DNA of 64,000 bases. Source: Chromera velia. Lineage: Eukaryota > Sar > Chromeraceae. Position numbers and translations under genes: made by a program. The DNA lies in the NCBI GenBank assembly GCA_018398765.1, contig JAHBMJ010002506.1, positions 1 to 64,000 on the forward strand, given 5' to 3'. The notes under the pieces are model-generated. The model ran no database searches, was not told the origin of the DNA, and saw nothing but the letters and a program-made list of their open reading frames with translations. Positions 23,532 through 33,721 of the stretch are shown here, piece by piece (positions within the stretch are counted from its first letter, which is position 1; each line of letters opens with the position of its first letter).

Positions 23532-24830
23532 CAGACACATGGCAGAGGGGCGGAAGGGTCTGAAAGTAAGAGAGCCAGACGACCGATGGAGCGATGGGGG
23601 GAAGAAACACATTTGTCTGCAATCGATCCCTGTCTACCCTCTTTTCTTCTCTCGCCGTGGCTGTTTCTCCTCTTCTCAGGCCTGACTGTGGGCTGACAGA
23701 TTTTTCAACTGGCCGGGGTGAGCGAGAGAAAGATAGACCAAACGTCATGTAGATACACAAGGAGGCAAGGCGATAGAGAGCGACGTAGGCAGAGAGGCCG
23801 ACTGGCAGAGAGAAACAAACCATTTTTCCTCTCGGGGTTCTTGCATTGCTTCTTGACCGATTTTCTAAAGTAAAGTCTTGATTTCATGTGTATCTGGCTG
23901 CATGGACACGTCCAGCCGTCCACTGTGCTTTTGTGAGAATTTGTGTTTCCTTCTCCAGATCATTTCTGTCGGTTTTTTCTTGTTCGCCTGTGCATTCATC
24001 GTTTGACGGACTGCGAGCGGTGATTTTCATTTTCTCGCCGTGCTGTAAAGCTGCGTAGTGAACGAATGAATGAATGAATAAGTACGCGGTTGAAAAACAA
24101 AAGTTGCGGCGAAGGCTGCGGCTCCGTCTGGGAGGAGCGGCCGACTGCCTGTCGGTCTGCCTGCTTCTGTTTGTTTGGTACCTAAATGCTTGTGCCCGCC
24201 TGTCCAAACAGATTTTGTCTTCCGGGAATGCAGTGTGTGTACAAAAACGAAAACAACACTTGTTTGGTACCGATTCAAGTTTATTTTACCACCGACCGGC
24301 TTTCATGGGTTCGTGTTCTCCCCCAAGCTGCGCTGGTCCATTTGTGAGCGAAGAAAAGGCTTTTGTAATGCTTCTTAAAGACTTTTTGACCACTGTGGTC
24401 AAAGCTCTCGCACCGTGACATGTCTTCCCAATTTTGCCGGTGAAAGTCAAGAGAGGTGTGTGTTGATCTCTAGGTTGATCTTTGAAGTTTGAACGACGCG
24501 TTTGATATCAAAGTTTTGTAGTAAATCCACTGAGTGGCACTGACAACTTGAAAATCTAGGGCAAAATGTGGTGATGCCAGATCAAACATTTTGAATCGTC
24601 GTGTGATTTCTGAAGTATATGGAGGACTCAAGTATCACACTTGGATAGAAATCTAAAGAACCGCAAAAGTAAAGTGTCAACTATCATTTAAGTGTAATCA
24701 CTATGGTATAATCACCTAAATTATCACTCTAATCACGGTGATTACTGATTCACCAGTGACTCACCACTCCATGATAACTCTTAAGAACTTTTAGGCCTGA
24801 ATTGAATATATATTATATTTCAGACAAAAT
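23532..24830. other. Intergenic region, no supported gene
   Basis: Downstream of the PBP2-like gene. Short frames exist on both strands but none has recognisable protein features. Base composition turns AT-rich after about 24.4 kb, marking entry into the mobile-element zone. Confidence 0.4.
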
Positions 24831-24919
24831 GCTAATATAATATAATGTAATATATAATCTAATATAAATTTGATGTCATGTGGGAGCTAGTATGGGAGGA
24901 TGAAGATTAGGATAAGATT

Positions 24920-25355
24920 GGGATTTCAGACGACCCGATTCACTGCCTGACAACTTGTATTCGAACGGAAGTACCGCAGGGGAGACTGAGCGATCTCTGG
25001 TATAAGCGACTGGAGCGTATGTCGATAGAAGAAGTGTGTGAGCATGGAGAGAAACAGGAGGCCCGAGGGGGTAGAGGGTTGGGGCATACCGAGGAGCGTG
25101 TAAGGCGGTACTTCTTGCTTCTTCTTCAGAGGGACGCCAGAAAGGCCAGTGCCCTCATTGCTGCATGCCTAGGACCAGACTGATCGATCCTGGGGAGCAG
25201 TGCTTTGCTAACTAGTAGTCCTAAGGTTCGGCCGCTTTAGGCGAGCATTCGCTAGCGTGCTCCTAGCTTGCAATATAACATGAATGCTCACAGACTGCCC
25301 TTTGCCATTGAGATACGATGGCTGGCGGGTTTAGTCACATCATCATCATCATTAA
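24920..25355 (+). mobile_element. 5'-truncated non-LTR retrotransposon tail with 89-bp TSD
   Basis: Flanked by near-identical 89-bp direct repeats (24831-24919 and 25356-25444, two mismatches). The insert begins inside an open frame that runs to TGA at 25181-25183 (88 codons from 24920). Its C-terminus reads RVRRYFLLLLQRDARKASAL and is Arg/Leu-rich like the end of a LINE ORF2. A short 3' UTR follows, ending in a CATCATCATCATCATT microsatellite-like tail. One-sided truncation, simple-repeat tail and direct repeats fit target-primed reverse transcription. Whether the frame is truly an ORF2 tail is inference. Confidence 0.7.
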
Positions 25356-25402
25356 GCTAATATAATATAATGTAATATATAATCTAATATAAATTTGATG
25401 TC

Positions 25403-25546
25403 ATGTGGGAGCTAGTATGGGAAGATGAAGATTGGGATAAGATTAGATTGAAGGAAATGAGTCAGAGAATGATGATCCAGCCTGTAAAATCTGATGATGA
25501 CGCGTCTCTTTGGTTGATGAGGCGGTTTTTGAAAAGGATTCAGTGA
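25403..25546 (+). pseudogene. Short coding-like frame interrupted by the retrotransposon
   Basis: The right target duplication and flank read as an open frame beginning MWELVWEDEDWDKIR and ending LMRRFLKRIQ (47 aa). In the left duplication the corresponding Trp codon (TGG) is a stop (TAG at 24908-24910). The composition looks protein-like, but no family is recognised and the upstream part is AT-rich. It may be a remnant of an older element or gene that served as insertion target. Confidence 0.3.
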
Positions 25547-25744
25547 AAATTTATATAGATATTATATCATATTATATATTATATTTATATTCTTATATTA
25601 AGGAAACCCTAAAGATATATATAGGTACATATTAAATCTAAGCCTAGAAAAACTTGGACTATAGCCAGAATGTTAGTAATCATATATAAGATTGTTAGTC
25701 ATTTAACTGTAATTATATAGCTAGAATTTTAGTAAAATATATAT

Positions 25745-27652
25745 TAGTGATTAGTGGTGCCCTGGAGCACTGTCACCGTTTTGTCTTATAGAGGTCGCCC
25801 CCGCAAACGGCAGGGGGGTGTACCTCATCGCTGAGGCTCAGACCACACCCCGTGGCCCACCTGGTTTCCCAGGCCGCTAACAAATAACAAGCTAGTATCT
25901 GCACTTTGCATGCTTTGGTCTATGGGCTGCTCAGAAGGGACTGCTCTAAAAATTGATCCAATGACACAGGATAAAAGGACACTTTGGCTTTGTGCACGCC
26001 CTCTCTCCATTTTTCTCTCAGCGACTTCTTCTTCTCCCTCTCTCAGCTGTTTTCCTGCTTCCATTGCTTCCAGGATGGTCTTGTATTCTTCTTTTCTTCT
26101 TTCCGTTCCTCCCTTTCTTTTTATGATCACTCCATGTCTCTATGCTAGCACTGTTTCATCTAACGAGCTTCTAGGTGCGTACCTTCCTGGGCTTTCCTTA
26201 AACACTCTTCTTCTAAACGCCGCCCTCCCCAGAAACTCATCCACCGCACTATGCCCTTCGTTCATCAAGAATTTGAACAGAGCCTTAGTGTGCAGTCTTC
26301 CTCTTTGTCCTTCTCTTTTCTCTCTGCAAACTTCTCTTGCTTTCTTTTCTCTTCCCTCGTTCCAGTCTGCTCCTAATGTTCTATACATGTGCGCTCTTTC
26401 TCTATCATAAATCGGACACTCAGTCAGCATATGGATCTCATCCTCCAATACCTCTGTTTCTATCTATCCTTTGCAATAAGGGCAGAGTCTCTCCTCCAAT
26501 GGCACTCTCTGCCCTCCTCTTTCTGGCACTTTTCCCTTTGTTCCCGCTAACGTCCTGTCTCCTACTCTGCAGGCTGCTCTTCTTCTGTGTTCTCCTCTTG
26601 GTGTTACCCTTCTATAAGAAAAGGACACCCGTCCCAGTTTTTCTTTCTCTATTTTCATTCCCTCTCTTGGTCTTTTTTCTGACGCCTTTTCAAATAAAAT
26701 GAGCTACAATCTGTTTCCGTTTGCTTTTGTTCGGTGTATATGTGCCATATGGACTTTCTTCCTTTTTCTCTCTCTCTTCTATCTCTCTCTTTCACTCCCC
26801 TCTCAATTCTCTACCTGAAGATTTCTTTCTTCCTCTCTTTTATTTTTTTATCTGTCTTGCTTACAATCCATCTTTCTATCCTATCTACTCTTTCATTCAC
26901 TGCGTGTGTCCCTATCTCTCCTGGCTGGCTTGCGAGCTTCTCTTTTAAAAAAGGATGAAGGCCTCTCTTTGTGAATAGTGTTTGTGTGCATTTCTTCAAG
27001 TGTAAAAAGAAGTGAAAGGGATGCAACTCTGTTCTTCTTCCCCTCTTTAGTTCATCCTCCACTCCTCCTCTTAAGCAATGAATGACAGCCTGCCCAATCG
27101 CCTCCTTCCTCTTTTCTTTTAGTACCTTTCTTACCCATCTGATCATCCTCTCTGCCACTTCAATGTCAATTGGAAATATCCCCCCCTCCATCAATGTAAT
27201 GTCTGCGCTTTCTGTCTTCCTGAGCCCCAAGAGCCACCTCACAAAGCGTCTTTGTTTTTTGTCGAATTCTGCATAGGCCCTGTCTGTGCACGGGTGTATC
27301 TCGCATCCATACATCCACACTGCACACACCGTCTGATTAAACAAATGAAAACATTCTGCCGGCGGCACGGCTGGCTCTCTAGCTAACTTTCCTATTAATC
27401 CTTGCATGCATCTCTCTGCTCTCACTGCTCTGTCTGCCATTATTACATCGAGGTCGCAGTTTGAGGGAAGAACCAGACCCAAAAATGGCTGTGCTTTCTC
27501 TTCTTTTAGTACCATGCTGCCTATTCTAATCTCTTCTGTCTGCTTTTGCCTTCCAAACCTCAGTATTCTCGATTTGTCAGAAAAGAGGAGACGGAGCGGC
27601 TCTGCGTACTTCCTCAATCCCTCCAGCAGTCTGTTTAATTCTCTGTCTGTTA
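25745..27652 (-). mobile_element. Degenerate non-LTR (LINE) reverse-transcriptase fragment
   Basis: Minus-strand element flanked by about 80-bp direct repeats (25665-25744 and 27653-27732, about 8% diverged). The 5' part (27617-26811) encodes the RT thumb/connection region: LLFSDKSRILRFGRQKQ, KAQPFLGLVLPSN, FNQTVCAVWMYGCEIHP and FDKKQRRFVRWLLGLRK. The frame is then broken. Further downstream a zinc-knuckle follows in pieces: LCPYCKG near 26470 and EDEIHMLTECPIYDRERAH near 26440-26390 (C-x2-C ... H-x4-C). The tail segments at 26130-25825 are out of frame. The catalytic RT core is missing, so it is 5'-truncated and dead. Its 3' terminus (GACCTCTATAAGACAAAAC, minus strand) is shared with a second fragment near 55.76 kb. 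Confidence 0.85.
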
Positions 27653-27732
27653 CCAGAATTTTAGTAATTATGTATAAGATTGTTAGTAATTTAACTATAA
27701 TTATATAGCTAGAATTTTAGTAAAATATATAT

Positions 27733-28195
27733 AGGCCTATAGTATAAGATATAATAAGAGCTATATAAACACTGTTAGTATAAACGTGTAACTCTTTATG
27801 GTTTATGGGAAATCGACTTCTAAATTTTGACCTAGAGTTTGACTAAAATTAGTAATTTAGCTTTCCAATTAAACTACTTTAGTTTACTATTCTAAATTAC
27901 TTTAAATTATTGTAAATTGCTTTAAATTACTTTAAATTACTAAGCTAAATTACTTTAAATTACTCAAACTTGAAGGGCAGCTAGGACTAGAGTCAGGATT
28001 CCTTAGATCATTCCTAAAATAAATAAAAAATTCAACAACAAAACTAGTAAAAAAAAAGAAAGAACTATATAGAAAAAAATATTATAATAACTGTTACATC
28101 ACTCGGAAGTTAGTTGCATAATTTAAAACACTGATTTCTCATACTTCTTAAAAAAAAAAAGAAAAGAAAAAGAAATTTTATCAGATCCTAAGAGA
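27733..28195. other. AT-rich spacer
   Basis: Very AT-rich sequence with repeated TTTAAATTACT motifs near 27890-27965 and A-rich tracts at 28020-28175. No gene seen. Confidence 0.5.
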
Positions 28196-29764
28196 TTAAT
28201 AACAGTGCGCCATTGCAATCTTGTTCTGCACGTATGACGCTGCTTTTTCTAAAGAGGTGGCTGTTAAATCAAACCGAAACGGGAGACGCTCTTGGATTAC
28301 AGAGCCTGACTTGTAAGCTCTGCCTTCTATGAAGTCAAGTGACATTCCAAGCTGACCCAATTCTCTGTGACGGGGATCTAATGCAAGACACCCCTGTCTC
28401 ACCAGGTCAGACGAGTGAAATATATAGAAGAAACGGGGGACAAGCAAGTGTGATATGTCCGTGTGTTGCCCCCCTCTGTCAATGTGTTTCGCCCTCAAAA
28501 GCTGCAACGTCTCAAAGTTGCGAGGAGGACCAACAAGGAGAACGTCGTACTCACCGACAACGTAGGGGCGGATTCCACCCGACAGCTTTCTCCGTGTGCT
28601 GACGAAAGCTAAAGGGCCGTAGCCCGTCCAGTTGTTCCAAGCGGATGTCTTCAACTGAAACTTGATGTCGCCCGCAAGAAGATCATACGGGAGGGTAGAG
28701 CAGCCGGCATCTACGGGGGTCAGCCCCGCAGCATCAAAGAAGGGCTGCAACCACTCTCGAGTTTCTTCTTCTGTACTCACAGAACCGCAGACCTGCTCTC
28801 GCAAGTATTTGAGTCTCTGCAAAGTGACTCCTTCAGAATCGCTTCCTCTCGCCGCTTCTGCGTATGTGGAGAGCAAAACGTGACGCAGGGATCTTCCCAC
28901 AGCAAATTGCCCTGCATGCCGCTCAAAAAAACATCTTGAATGTTCTCCATCGTGCTTTCCATGTGCAGTGATTCTCAGCGTTTGCTGCTCTTGAAGACTT
29001 CTCCCCGAAAAGGCCCAGACCTTGCCTTCCTCAAGAGACACACAAATGACGAGCATGTCGGGGTAACAACCGACGTTTCTGAAAACCCAATACACAGATT
29101 TACCCTGATGGACCCCCCCCCGGGTAGCCTTCAGCTGAAGAGGCAACCACAGATCATCCTCACAGCCAATCGGTCGAAGCGCCATATCGGCCTTTGCAGA
29201 GTGAGGAAGAGGCACACTCGGCTCTTCCATCAGCCCCTGAATTTCGCAACGAATGAGACGCTTCGCTTCATGCTCCACTGCCATTCTCTCTGCGGCACTC
29301 AACCTTTGCTTCATGCCCACTGAGGTTTCCTCTCGAAACACAGACCCCGAAAATCTTCGAGCTGCCCCCGAAAAAAAATTGACCCTCAATGGCGAGTGCT
29401 GTGGAGCAAACGGAGTATTGGGCGGCCCAACAGTGGGCGCAGAAATAATCCTACATGGGTACATAGTCGTCCACATCGAGCACACTGCTTGGCTGGATGT
29501 CTGCGTGCTGTACCTCTTCAGACAAAGGCTCGGGGCCATCGCAGAAGCAACACGGTGGCTGACTGTTTGGTTCAGTCCAGACGTCCATCCAAGAGATTTC
29601 CATGAACACCCATGCTCCATGAGCGTCTTGCAAATGGCCGATCCAATCCCACGCATGGTCGTGCGGAGGTGCTCGACAAGTTCAATACCAAAACGAGAGG
29701 GAGGCTGTTGGAATCTTTTATCAATTTGCGGATCGATGGATCGTCGTGGGGTGTGTTTACACAA
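28196..29764 (-). CDS. Protein with two tandem PD-(D/E)XK nuclease-like domains
   Basis: A single uninterrupted 522-codon frame, unlike the intron-rich neighbours. Two segments match the PD-(D/E)XK core pattern of a helix, then D, then a strand with QxK. Domain 1 has EHEAKRLIRCEI (162-175), KADMALRP (Asp193) and LWLPLQLKATRGG (Gln210, Lys212), followed by strands VYWVFRN and MLVICVSLEEGKVWAF. Domain 2 (about 332-412) has EETREWLQPFFDAAGL, LPYDLLAGDIKFQLKTSAW (Asp361, Gln370, Lys372) and YDVLLVG. Residues 1-150 are not recognised; an internal Met (151) could start a shorter product containing both domains. The nuclease call rests on motif pattern only. It sits in a mobile-element cluster and may be a selfish or homing-type nuclease. 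Confidence 0.6.
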   Translation of the reverse strand: MCKHTPRRSIDPQIDKRFQQPPSRFGIELVEHLRTTMRGIGSAICKTLMEHGCSWKSLGWTSGLNQTVSHRVASAMAPSLCLKRYSTQTSSQAVCSMWTTMYPCRIISAPTVGPPNTPFAPQHSPLRVNFFSGAARRFSGSVFREETSVGMKQRLSAAERMAVEHEAKRLIRCEIQGLMEEPSVPLPHSAKADMALRPIGCEDDLWLPLQLKATRGGVHQGKSVYWVFRNVGCYPDMLVICVSLEEGKVWAFSGRSLQEQQTLRITAHGKHDGEHSRCFFERHAGQFAVGRSLRHVLLSTYAEAARGSDSEGVTLQRLKYLREQVCGSVSTEEETREWLQPFFDAAGLTPVDAGCSTLPYDLLAGDIKFQLKTSAWNNWTGYGPLAFVSTRRKLSGGIRPYVVGEYDVLLVGPPRNFETLQLLRAKHIDRGGQHTDISHLLVPRFFYIFHSSDLVRQGCLALDPRHRELGQLGMSLDFIEGRAYKSGSVIQERLPFRFDLTATSLEKAASYVQNKIAMAHCY

Positions 29765-30458
29765 ATTACCCGAGTCTATATATCGACTACAAAATCATTT
29801 ATATAATATGAGCCCAGCTCGATCATCATGGTCCAAACTACACATGCTGATGATGATGCAATGCCGATTCTCTGCCATAGTCTCGATCGGACATGATCGG
29901 ACCTTCAACGGGAGCTACAAATGTATATATATATATATATATGTAGAGTTGCAGTATCTTGCACTCCGACGCTTTCAGTCGCAGGTGAGTCGCTTGAGCT
30001 ATAGGGGCCATTGAATTATAATGAGGGCATCCGGCGATGGACATGCATGCATGGGCCATGGCCTGCGCAGCAATGCATGATGGCATATGATGAAAGGTAT
30101 CACCAATTGCCTGGTCGACGCTGCCGGATTCAATCCAACCGATACACTGAGTTTAATACATGTCAGACTCAGCCATGACGCTGCCGTGTATGTCACTCTG
30201 ACAGCTTGTATATACGTTGGAACTTCGGTCCCTCATCTATAGCTTGAGACGACCATCACAGAAGCTCCCATGCAGTGAGCCTGGCGCACAGTGATGACCG
30301 ACATGTACGTATGGTCTATCCTCTGATACCGCTGCAATCACAAAAACAGCGACGAAATCTGTTCAGACTGAACCCTTCAAACAGCTTGTGACAGTAGCTC
30401 CATCAGTCTCCGGGCAGCTTGGACGTATAGACGGGGCGTTTGTGGAACAAAGAAAGCG
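29765..30458. other. Spacer between nuclease ORF and fusion gene
   Basis: Divergent region between the minus-strand nuclease-like ORF and the plus-strand fusion gene. It contains a short (TA)n tract (29921-29942) and several inverted short words (GATCGATGG, CATGCATGCATGG). No gene is supported; it probably holds both promoters. Confidence 0.4.
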
Positions 30459-32684
30459 ATGAATGGGCAAATCTTCCAACCCCCTCCGCCCTCCTACTCT
30501 CTGGAGGGGCAGCTCCCCGAGGGTACCTCTCTTGTGCAGAAGGACGACTACGTCTTCCTCTGTGCAGGCTCCGAAGAGATCCCCAATGGGATTCTCTGGG
30601 TGCACGGGAACGCCAGTGACTGTGGCTACGAGGCCGAGGCGCTCACCTATCTGGCTGCCGAGCTAAGGGCCTTTGTGGTAGCAGTTGAGTATCCTGGGTA
30701 CGGCGCTGCTCCCGGAAAGCCGTCTGTCGCTTCTTTGACAGAGGCCCTCAGTGCGGGGTTTGCCTTTCTGTCCTCTCGAATTCCCGCGAAGAGATGTGCC
30801 GTTGTGGCCCGATCCCTCGGCACGGGCCCGGCCACAGCGCTGGCAAAGAAGCAGGCATCAAGAGGAAAGCCTGTGGGGGCGCTGGTCCTCTGGAGCCCCA
30901 TGAGCTCTGTGCAGGGAATTGCAAGAGAGGTGGTCGGGGTGTTCGGGTTCCTCGTCTCGAAGAGATGGGATGTGGAGAAAGATATTGAGAAGGTGTACAG
31001 CCCGACGCTCTTTATTTGTGGAGGGCAGGACACCCTGACTCCTCTTGCGATGGCAAGACAGTTGTATGAGAAGAGCCCCGCGTCTGTGCGTATCTTTCAT
31101 GTGAACGAACAAGCGACGCATAACGAGGGCTGGAGATTCGAGGAGGACGTGGCAGTCCCTCTTCGTGCCATTTTGACAGAGGGGGATTTTGAGGATTCGC
31201 AAGAAGAAGAGGAGAAACAGCTGTGGATGGACTCATTGGAAGTCCACATAGACAGAAAAGAACACACGCAGAAGGAGAAGGAAACCGTCCCCCCCTCCCG
31301 GACTCTCTCCGAGTCTGTGTCCAATTTCAAAATCGTCATTGTGGGGGCGGGTCCTGTTGGTTTGTTCACTGCAGTGGGTCTAGTAGAGAGCGGTGTGCCT
31401 GCGTCCTCCCTGATTGTTTTGGAGAAGCACGCCGCCTACCAGAGACACCACGTTCTCCGTTTGGAGAAGAAATCATTCGCAGAAGCCCCCAGTGGGTTGA
31501 AGGCCCTAGTTGAGCCTCTCGCAGGCACCACACGCACATCGGCACTCGAGACGGCTCTGTCCTCTGCTGCAGAGGCGAGAGGCATACAGGTCGTCCGACC
31601 GTGTGTCGTCAGTCGTGAAGAGGTGGTGAGTGCATTTCAGCAGAATCGCATTCTGATTGGTTGCGACGGGTCTCATTCTGTTGTCAGGGAGAATGTTTTA
31701 TCGGGTGAGGGGTGGAGGGAGTCTTTGCAGTCTGTCCTAGACGTTCGGTTGGAGTTCAAAAGTCCCTCTGGGCCCCCAAAGAAGCTCAGCACGTTACAGA
31801 GTCTTTCTGCCTTCAGAAGAGTTCACCACGTAGTTGAGGAGTCCTTCTCGAAAAAAGAAAACGAAAGAGGGACGTATCCAGGGACTTTGCGACTTTTGAT
31901 TTCACCAGAAGAGCATTCGGTCATGAGGGGGGTGGGGGCCACGTTGCGCACTCCTGTGAAGATTCCTGAACAAGAGTCCCTCCTGCCTCCCATGGTTAAG
32001 AAAACTATCCGATCTTGGCTGTGCATTCGGCGACAGCATTTTGAAGATGAGAGAGTTGAGAGTGCCACGTGTAGCGCGATTGATTTGTCCGTATACAGAG
32101 CGAAAAGCTTCGGGAGCCGCAAGGACGGGAAAACAACTTTCATTTGTGGCGACGCCGCGTTTGGTGTTCCCTTCTTTCGAGCGCTGAATAATGGTTTGCT
32201 CTGTGTGTGTCAGTTGGTGCGCTGTGTGGTGGATGAACTCCGTGACGAACACAAATCTGAGAATGTGAAACCAGAGACAGAAACGCAGCACTCAAGCAGC
32301 TCTTCGACTTCCATCTCCTCTTCCCCCCTTCAGCCGAATAGCGGTACAGCCACCCCCCCAGAACAGGCGGGGGTGTTCGGTCGGTTCATGGCTTCGATGG
32401 GTGCCTCCACGGGCATTTCGAGGCACATGGCAGACATGAGCGCCATGGGGGCCTCAGAGCTAGCGAAGGATGTGTTTATGGGGGGAGAGAGCGACCCTGT
32501 TCTCCGCTTCCAGGAGTTTTGCAGGAGGCTGAGTAATCGTGAATTCAGTCTCGCGAAGGCAAAGAGAGACGCCCTCACGATTGTGCGTCTTGCCAATGCA
32601 GCCGCACGAGAGCCGAAGGAGCCTGAAGCTGGAAGCAAGAAGAGAAATGAAGATGAATCCCTCGACCCGTTTGAAAAGAACTGA
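30459..32684 (+). CDS. Fusion of alpha/beta-hydrolase (ABHD17-like) and FAD monooxygenase
   Basis: A 741-aa intronless frame. Residues 1-235 are an ABHD13/17-type serine hydrolase: ILWVHGNASDCG (oxyanion loop), VVAVEYPGYG, VVARSLGTGPA (nucleophile Ser119), FICGGQDTLTP (Asp191) and EQATHNEGW (His221). Residues 236-285 are an acidic/charged linker. Residues 286-600 are a class-A flavin monooxygenase-like domain: VIVGAGPVGLFTAVG (dinucleotide-binding GxGxxG, 294-308), IGCDGSHSVVR (DG motif, about 398) and FICGDAAFGVPFFRALNNGL (GD motif, about 555). A Ser-rich linker and a helical tail finish the protein. The hydrolase half suggests thioesterase, depalmitoylase or lipase activity; the flavin half suggests hydroxylation. 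Substrate unknown. The lack of introns contrasts with neighbouring cellular genes and suggests retroposition or horizontal transfer. Confidence 0.85.
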   Translation: MNGQIFQPPPPSYSLEGQLPEGTSLVQKDDYVFLCAGSEEIPNGILWVHGNASDCGYEAEALTYLAAELRAFVVAVEYPGYGAAPGKPSVASLTEALSAGFAFLSSRIPAKRCAVVARSLGTGPATALAKKQASRGKPVGALVLWSPMSSVQGIAREVVGVFGFLVSKRWDVEKDIEKVYSPTLFICGGQDTLTPLAMARQLYEKSPASVRIFHVNEQATHNEGWRFEEDVAVPLRAILTEGDFEDSQEEEEKQLWMDSLEVHIDRKEHTQKEKETVPPSRTLSESVSNFKIVIVGAGPVGLFTAVGLVESGVPASSLIVLEKHAAYQRHHVLRLEKKSFAEAPSGLKALVEPLAGTTRTSALETALSSAAEARGIQVVRPCVVSREEVVSAFQQNRILIGCDGSHSVVRENVLSGEGWRESLQSVLDVRLEFKSPSGPPKKLSTLQSLSAFRRVHHVVEESFSKKENERGTYPGTLRLLISPEEHSVMRGVGATLRTPVKIPEQESLLPPMVKKTIRSWLCIRRQHFEDERVESATCSAIDLSVYRAKSFGSRKDGKTTFICGDAAFGVPFFRALNNGLLCVCQLVRCVVDELRDEHKSENVKPETETQHSSSSSTSISSSPLQPNSGTATPPEQAGVFGRFMASMGASTGISRHMADMSAMGASELAKDVFMGGESDPVLRFQEFCRRLSNREFSLAKAKRDALTIVRLANAAAREPKEPEAGSKKRNEDESLDPFEKN

Positions 32685-33721
32685 AATGTGGTGGTTTTGT
32701 CGCAAAGAAGATGCAGCAAAGCCGTGAGAGAGTAACATGAGAGTAACGTATCGTTCAAGTTTCCATTTTGGCGTGAGTCACTGAGTCTTACATAGTGGAG
32801 CCCATAGAAAAACTACGTGTTGGCTACAAAGAAGAGTGAAAAGAAGAAAAAAACAATTGGAGAGCATATAGGCTCAGACTACCTAGCGAATTATAATTGA
32901 GTCTAAGATTACTAGTAAGATTGACTCAAAAATATTTTTTTTTTTACTAATTTATACTATTTTTAAGCCTTTTAAAATATTTTAAAGCTAAACAAGTAAC
33001 ACTTTATAAGTAACACTTTACTAATAAGTGTATGTTAAACAACATGTATTTAGCTGCATGTACACAACATACAAATGATCTAGTAAATGATACCAATGCA
33101 CTACTTTAACCTATATACTAGTAGCCTGAGGGCAGCAGATGATAGTTTATGTTCCAGAAATCGCCGCAGTCCGCTGCCAGAGATCGACCGGCTATAATAT
33201 AAGATTGACCTACTAAGATTGACTCAATCAGAAAACTAGTCAGAAACTAGGTCAGAAAAAAGAAAAAATACAAAAACTTGTAGTTTGACCTATTTTAATA
33301 CAGAAGTGCGCAAGTCGCTAAATGCAACTTGCCGCTAGCGTCAAAACATTTTTTGACTTCGATTAAAACCATTTTTAATATGTTCTATAAGATATGTGTT
33401 AACATTATCAATCGAGTTAGTCAAAACCGTTTGGAAGTTAATATGGTCCATTATATGGAAACGTCTAGCCGTAAGCTGACTGTGTCATTTGTGTGCAACT
33501 GTCATGCCTATAGTATTGCTGCATTGGCATGAAACCTACCATCTAGCCTACTATTCAACTATAAATATCATTTCTTTTTTATTATTGAACTTTTAATGTT
33601 TTTAGAAACATTTCAAAAAAACTTTAGTAAAAATTATTTATCAGAAATTATCACTCCTTTTTATCAGAAATTCTATTTCTGTATTAACTCCAGCTCGGAA
33701 TCTGCAATGATTTCGAAGGTT
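32685..33721. other. AT-rich spacer, no gene
   Basis: Between the fusion gene and the HNH ORF (convergent 3' ends). Strongly AT-rich with short repeated phrases, e.g. AGTAACACTTTA twice near 32995-33025 and GACCTACTAAGATTGACTC near 33210. No coding evidence. Confidence 0.5.
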
